A DNA stretch of 64,000 nt from an uncultured SAR116 cluster alpha proteobacterium. GTDB lineage: Bacteria; Pseudomonadota; Alphaproteobacteria; Puniceispirillales; Puniceispirillaceae. The DNA is taken from positions 24,106 through 88,105 of the forward strand of contig CACCQD010000005.1 in NCBI GenBank assembly GCA_902547925.1, given 5' to 3'. Position numbers and translations under genes: made by a program. Below are positions 59,995 through 64,000 of this stretch, piece by piece. Within the stretch, counting starts at the first letter, position 1. Each line of letters starts with the position of its first letter. The notes under the pieces were generated by a model that was not told the origin of the DNA, searched no databases, and saw only the letters and a program-made list of their open reading frames with translations.

Positions 59995-61383
59995 ATGGCC
60001 AACGGACAAACGAGTTCATCACCAGGGATCGTAAGCGATTTCCTCTCATCCTATCTGGAGCCGCGCATGGCGCGGATCCTGCTTTTGGGGATGATCAGTG
60101 GCCTGCCATGGGTGCTGATCGGCTCGTCGCTGTCTCTCTGGCTAAAGGAAGAGGGGCTGTCGCGCAGCGCCATCGGTTGGGCCGGCTTGATTTTCAGCGT
60201 TTATGCAATCAATTTTCTCTGGGCACCGTTGATTGACCGGTTGCGGATTCCGGTGCTGACGTACCGGCTTGGCCACCGGAAAGCGTGGATTGTCACGCTG
60301 CAGGCGGTGATCCTTGTCTGTCTGTGTCTCTGGTCGACTCTCGAGGCGACAACATCGATGGCGTTGGTGATCGGTGCCGGCCTGATCATTGCCATCTGTT
60401 CGGCGACGCAGGACATTACCATTGATGCGCTGCGCATCGAACAGATTGACAGGGATGATAACAAGGCCATGGCCGCCGGGGCGGCGGTTGCCGTTGTCGG
60501 CTGGTGGTCAGGCTACAAGCTAGGTGGCATGCTGGCACTGATGATGGCCGATTATCTGCAAAAGGCTGGCATCGCCGATTATTGGCAGACGACCTTTCTA
60601 TTTTTGGGCGTGTTGGTTGTGCTGTGCAATGTCGCTCTGATGTTTGTTCCGGAAACCGGCACTGCGGAACGCGCTGCCAGTCAGCGTGCGGCGCAGGATG
60701 TTATGGCCGATAAGATGGGCGGGCAGGGGCCAGTGGTCAAGCTCTTCAGCTTTGTTGTCACAACCGTTCTTGACCCGCTGCTCTCCTTTTTCCGGAAAAA
60801 CGGCATGCAGATTGGGATCATGATCCTTGCCTTTATCTTTTTGTTCAAGATTGGCGAGGCTTTCATGGGCAAGATGTCGATCGTTTTCTACAAGGAAGTC
60901 GGTTTTTCAAAATCTGACATTGCCCTCTATTCAAAGGGTCTTGGCTGGATTACCACCGTGACCTTTACGTTGATTGGGGGGTTCTTTGCGTTGCGCACAG
61001 GTGTTGTTCGGGCGCTGTTGATTTCCGGCATTGCAATGGCTGGCACCAACATCCTGTTTAGCGTTCTTGCCTGGGTCGGGCCGAATGAATTGCTGTTCGC
61101 CTTCGCCGTCATTGTGGATGATCTTGCCGCCGCCTTTGCCACGGTTGCTTTCGTCACCTTCATCTCGCTGCTGGTGGATCGCAACTACACGGCAACGCAA
61201 TATGCGCTGCTCGCCTCAATCGGAACCCTGGGGCGCACGCTGCTGGCCTCCTCGTCGGGGGCGCTTGTTGATGGGCTTGGTGGTGATTGGGGCCTGTTTT
61301 TCATCCTAACAGCGATCATGGTGATACCGTCACTGCTGCTGCTGTGGAAATTGCGCCACAGATTGCAGAATTTGGCGAAATAA
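59995..61383 (+). CDS. ampG: AmpG-type muropeptide MFS permease
   Basis: 462-residue major-facilitator permease with about 12 helices. The opening MISGLPWVLIGSSLSLWLKEEGLSR followed by FSVYAINFLWAPLIDRL is the AmpG hallmark; AmpG carries GlcNAc-anhydromuropeptides into the cytoplasm. Further support comes from the flanking peptidoglycan enzymes on both sides. GGGGAG precedes the ATG. It is the only plus-strand gene of the cluster, divergent from the L,D-transpeptidase gene and convergent with the amidase gene. Confidence 0.9.
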   Translation: MANGQTSSSPGIVSDFLSSYLEPRMARILLLGMISGLPWVLIGSSLSLWLKEEGLSRSAIGWAGLIFSVYAINFLWAPLIDRLRIPVLTYRLGHRKAWIVTLQAVILVCLCLWSTLEATTSMALVIGAGLIIAICSATQDITIDALRIEQIDRDDNKAMAAGAAVAVVGWWSGYKLGGMLALMMADYLQKAGIADYWQTTFLFLGVLVVLCNVALMFVPETGTAERAASQRAAQDVMADKMGGQGPVVKLFSFVVTTVLDPLLSFFRKNGMQIGIMILAFIFLFKIGEAFMGKMSIVFYKEVGFSKSDIALYSKGLGWITTVTFTLIGGFFALRTGVVRALLISGIAMAGTNILFSVLAWVGPNELLFAFAVIVDDLAAAFATVAFVTFISLLVDRNYTATQYALLASIGTLGRTLLASSSGALVDGLGGDWGLFFILTAIMVIPSLLLLWKLRHRLQNLAK

Positions 61384-61413
61384 ACGGTTCGGCACAGGAG
61401 AAGGCGGTGGCAA

Positions 61414-62601
61414 TCAGTCATACATCAGCCTGATTGCGGTAACGGGAGAGCCGGTGGCGTCGGCAAGGCGGGGCAGGGCGTCATCAATCCTCTCGCTTGT
61501 CACAGCATGATGATGGGCGTTGGCATGCAGCATCATCTGCCCAGATTGGCAAATGGCAACATGGCCCGGCCAAAATAACAGATCGCCACGCTCAAGCGTG
61601 GATGCATCGACAATTGTTCCCGCGGTTCTCGCCCAGCGTTCCTGATCACCGCTGTTGCGCGGGCACGCAATTCCCGCAGCCTGCAATGAGAGCTGCACAA
61701 GAGCAGAACAATCAAGTCCGTCATGGCTGCGCCCGCCATAGTGATAGGCGACACCAGCAAAGGTTTCGGCGACGCCCACATAATCGTCTGCTGGCGATGA
61801 TTCTGCGCAGGCACAAGCTGGCAGATAGCCAGATCCGCCCCTAGGCAAGGCGATGCTGAGCCATTCGCCCTTCTCGTCGGTAATCATGACCCTGGCACCA
61901 AGTGACAGTTTCAGCAGACAGCGTGATTTAACATCGGGCGCCGCGCTGACAACCACCGCCGGGGCTGCGATCAGCTGGTGTTCATGTCCTTTATCGGTGT
62001 CTGAGGCTGGCGTCAGGGACAACGCCTGCACCCATCCCTCATAGCCATCTGTGGCCAATTTGACCCTGAGGTAACCATTATGCCTATCCAACACCTCCAG
62101 CGACTCACCAAAGAGACTTTCGGTTTCCAGCGCGGCCCCATCCTCTGGTTTGGCTAGCATCTCTGCCGACCCGGCTATGGGGGTCATTCTTGCTGTGATG
62201 CGTGTCTGCCACCATGCGGCGGCGTCAAAATTTGGGCAGGTCTTGTCCGTTTGGGTGGCATCACGATGGCCAACCACGCGGGCCTGTGGATAGCGTGCGG
62301 TCCAGTCACGCAGCAACAGCTCCAGACGGTTCATCTGCGCTGTGGTGAAATCGGTGCGACCGATCAGACAGACGCCAAGGCTCACATCGTTCACGCCCCT
62401 GACATGCGCGCCTTGCCAGAATTCGGGACGGCCTGCCTCGCACCGGCCATCGCGGCCAATGACATAATGATAGCCAATGCCGTCCCAGCCAAAGCCGAGA
62501 TGCATGTACTGAATGTCAATGGCGCGCAGCTGTTCATCATCCGGCGTATCCGAGCAATGAACAACCAGCATTTTTATGGCGTTAGGGTGAAGTGGTTGCA
62601 T
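61414..62601 (-). CDS. N-acetylmuramoyl-L-alanine amidase fused to SH3 and NlpC/P60 domains
   Basis: 395-residue multidomain peptidoglycan hydrolase. Residues about 8-130 are an Amidase_2 domain with zinc ligands His15 (VVHCSDT), His112 (GHRDAT) and Cys122 (KTCPNFD). Residues about 155-262 form one or two bacterial SH3-type domains. Residues about 275-395 are NlpC/P60 with Cys298 in GLDCSALVQ, His347 in GHVAI and His359. It could remove the stem peptide from muropeptides and then cut after D-Glu. No signal peptide is visible, which suits cytoplasmic recycling of AmpG-imported material. I know AmpD and NlpC-type enzymes as separate proteins in most species. Confidence 0.88.
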   Translation of the reverse strand: MQPLHPNAIKMLVVHCSDTPDDEQLRAIDIQYMHLGFGWDGIGYHYVIGRDGRCEAGRPEFWQGAHVRGVNDVSLGVCLIGRTDFTTAQMNRLELLLRDWTARYPQARVVGHRDATQTDKTCPNFDAAAWWQTRITARMTPIAGSAEMLAKPEDGAALETESLFGESLEVLDRHNGYLRVKLATDGYEGWVQALSLTPASDTDKGHEHQLIAAPAVVVSAAPDVKSRCLLKLSLGARVMITDEKGEWLSIALPRGGSGYLPACACAESSPADDYVGVAETFAGVAYHYGGRSHDGLDCSALVQLSLQAAGIACPRNSGDQERWARTAGTIVDASTLERGDLLFWPGHVAICQSGQMMLHANAHHHAVTSERIDDALPRLADATGSPVTAIRLMYD

Positions 62602-62625
62602 CTGTCAACAAAAGTCGGCTGTGGA

Positions 62626-63933
62626 TCAGATGTCCAGCGTATTCTCCTTTTCCCATGCGGAAAAATGCGAAACATAGGAGTTCCATTCCTGCATCTTCAT
62701 TTTCAGATAGGCTGTGGAAAACTCGTCACCGAGCGCTGTTTTCAATCCTTTGTCGCGGTCGAAGGCACGCAGCGCATCAAGCATGTTGAGCGGCAGTTTT
62801 GGTGCCCCGCGAACCTTGTGGCCCTCGGCATACATATCAATGTCATGGCGTTTTCCAGGATCAGCCTTGCTGCGCACGCCATCAAGGCCGGCGGCGATGA
62901 TCACGGCCTGCAAGAGATAGGGGTTGGCGGCCCCATCGGGAAGTCGCAGCTCAAAGCGGCCGGGTCCGGGAATCCGCACCATGTGTGTGCGGTTGTTGCC
63001 GGTCCAGGTCACCGTATTGGGTGCCCAGGTCGCACCCGACATGGTGCGCGGGGCATTGATGCGCTTGTAGCTGTTCACTGTCGGGTTGGTGATCGCTGCC
63101 AGCGCGCTTGCATGTTTCATGATGCCGCCCAGAAAATGGCGCCCCTGTTCGGACAGGCCAAGCTCCATACTGTCATCTGCAAAGATGTTGGTTTTGCTAT
63201 CCTTGTCCCAGACCGATATATGCGCATGGCAGCCATTGCCGGTCAGCCCTTCAATTGGCTTTGGCATGAAGGTGGCACGGAACCCATGTTTTTCGGCAAC
63301 CGATTTCGTCATGAACTTGAAAAAACTGTGCTTGTCGGCGGTATTCAGCACATTATCAAACTCCCAGTTCATCTCGAACTGGCCATTGGCATCCTCATGA
63401 TCGTTCTGGTAAGGCCCCCAGCCCAGTTCAAGCATATAATCACAGATCTCTGCGATCACATCATAGCGGCGCATCACCGCCTGCTGGTCGTAGCAGGGTT
63501 TGGCGGCAATATCATATTCATCGGAAATCTGCTCGCCATCCGGGGTCAGCAGAAAAAACTCCGCCTCGATGCCGGTTTTAACATGCAGGCCATCCTCTGC
63601 GGCCTCAGCGATTATGCTGTTCAATACGTTACGCGGAGCCTGTGCTACGGGTGCGTCTTCCATCATGCAGTTGGCAGCAACCCAGGCAACCTCTGGTTTC
63701 CACGGCAACTGGATCACCGAATTGGAATCCGGCACCGCGAGCATGTCGGGATGCGCAGGTGTCAGGTCAAGCCAGGTCGCAAAGCCGGCAAAGCCTGCGC
63801 CCTCAACCTGCATGTCGGCAATGGCCTGCGCTGGAACCAGCTTGGCGCGCTGGCCACCAAACAGGTCAGTGTAGGAAATCATGAAATATTTTACACCCTT
63901 GTCTTTGGCAAAATTTGCCAGATCAATGCTCAT
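62626..63933 (-). CDS. Type III glutamine synthetase (GlnT) / gamma-glutamylmethylamide synthetase
   Basis: 435-residue glutamine-synthetase-fold ligase of the GlnT/GmaS group. Landmarks: SYTDLFGGQRAKLVPA at the start, the metal-site GIEAEFFLL, NDHEDANGQFEMNW, NGCHAHISVWD and the nucleotide-site NNRTHMVRIPGPGRFELRLPDGAANPY. Members make either glutamine from ammonia or gamma-glutamylmethylamide from methylamine; the latter occurs in methylated-amine users and would fit the carnitine-type catabolism nearby. The sequence alone does not decide, and genes that could (mgs/mgd) would lie outside the window. AAGGAAGGA precedes the ATG. The last 67 bases of the window hold only its upstream region. 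Confidence 0.87.
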   Translation of the reverse strand: MSIDLANFAKDKGVKYFMISYTDLFGGQRAKLVPAQAIADMQVEGAGFAGFATWLDLTPAHPDMLAVPDSNSVIQLPWKPEVAWVAANCMMEDAPVAQAPRNVLNSIIAEAAEDGLHVKTGIEAEFFLLTPDGEQISDEYDIAAKPCYDQQAVMRRYDVIAEICDYMLELGWGPYQNDHEDANGQFEMNWEFDNVLNTADKHSFFKFMTKSVAEKHGFRATFMPKPIEGLTGNGCHAHISVWDKDSKTNIFADDSMELGLSEQGRHFLGGIMKHASALAAITNPTVNSYKRINAPRTMSGATWAPNTVTWTGNNRTHMVRIPGPGRFELRLPDGAANPYLLQAVIIAAGLDGVRSKADPGKRHDIDMYAEGHKVRGAPKLPLNMLDALRAFDRDKGLKTALGDEFSTAYLKMKMQEWNSYVSHFSAWEKENTLDI

Positions 63934-64000
63934 GGTAGCGTCCTTCCTTTTTATCTATGGAGTCTGTTTTATCTGCGGAATTTTCTTATCTGAGGAGTCT

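Noticed and set aside
62251..63993. A long open frame on the plus strand opposite the glutamine synthetase gene
   Set aside because: It is the antisense shadow of a GC-rich gene with strong codon bias. Its translation has no domain pattern, and the opposite strand carries an unmistakable glutamine-synthetase-fold protein with a good ribosome-binding site.

Overview
This window is bacterial chromosome, most likely from a marine alphaproteobacterium. The recG-sdhE-mfd block, trkA next to hfq, a carnitine-type catabolic cluster and several ABC uptake systems all fit that group. A SAR116-like lineage is a guess that only a tree could settle. Most of the window is moderately GC-rich. One block of about 20 kb (roughly 12.96-33.29 kb) is clearly AT-rich, and a smaller AT-leaning patch covers 46.8-50.7 kb. 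I found no tRNA, rRNA or CRISPR array.

1-12.2 kb is a housekeeping core: trkA (5'-truncated by the window edge), hfq, an inositol-monophosphatase-family phosphatase, mazG, a DUF502 membrane protein with a lysine-rich tail, recG, sdhE, mfd, a DsbA/FrnE-like oxidoreductase, a HugZ-like protein and a glutathione S-transferase.

12.2-33.5 kb is a genomic island sitting inside a DMT/EamA transporter gene. The N-terminal piece of that gene lies at 33293-33526 and its frameshifted C-terminal piece at about 12226-12960, both on the minus strand. A tyrosine-integrase remnant with several nonsense codons marks the left end, followed by three perfect 25-bp repeats. The cargo has three blocks. The first, on the plus strand, is a polyamine-type ABC transporter with a tandem cyclase-fold protein, two aminotransferases, an aldehyde dehydrogenase and a RidA protein. 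The second, on the minus strand, is amidase, amino-acid ABC binding protein and two permeases with no ATPase, an M16 peptidase, and an unusual maleate-isomerase-like/class-III-aminotransferase fusion. The third is a guanidine-hydrolase-like ureohydrolase followed by a small His-rich protein. The island looks like an uptake and nitrogen-salvage module for amines and amidino or amide compounds; its true substrate is unknown.

33.5-44.6 kb returns to the GC-rich background. It carries a second DMT transporter and then a gamma-butyrobetaine/carnitine-type cluster: luciferase-like oxidoreductase, CaiD-like hydratase, carnitine dehydrogenase-like enzyme, GlxA/CdhR-type regulator, BKACE (DUF849) enzyme, acyl-CoA dehydrogenase, ADP-forming acyl-CoA ligase and an aldehyde dehydrogenase. 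Together these could take trimethylaminobutyraldehyde through to betainyl-CoA and acetoacetate.

44.9-57 kb holds RidA, an alpha/beta hydrolase and a DUF1185 protein, a complete peptide-type ABC importer, a desaturase, a TIM-barrel isomerase-like protein and two divergent ureohydrolases.

57-62.6 kb is a peptidoglycan-salvage cluster: M19 dipeptidase, GH84-type glycosidase, L,D-transpeptidase-fold protein, AmpG-type permease and an amidase-SH3-NlpC/P60 fusion. The window ends in a type III glutamine synthetase / gamma-glutamylmethylamide synthetase gene.

Two patterns run across the window. All three ABC binding-protein genes are followed by a strong stem-loop before or at the start of the next cistron. 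Drifting short-period quasi-repeats recur in spacers and in poorly constrained parts of genes.
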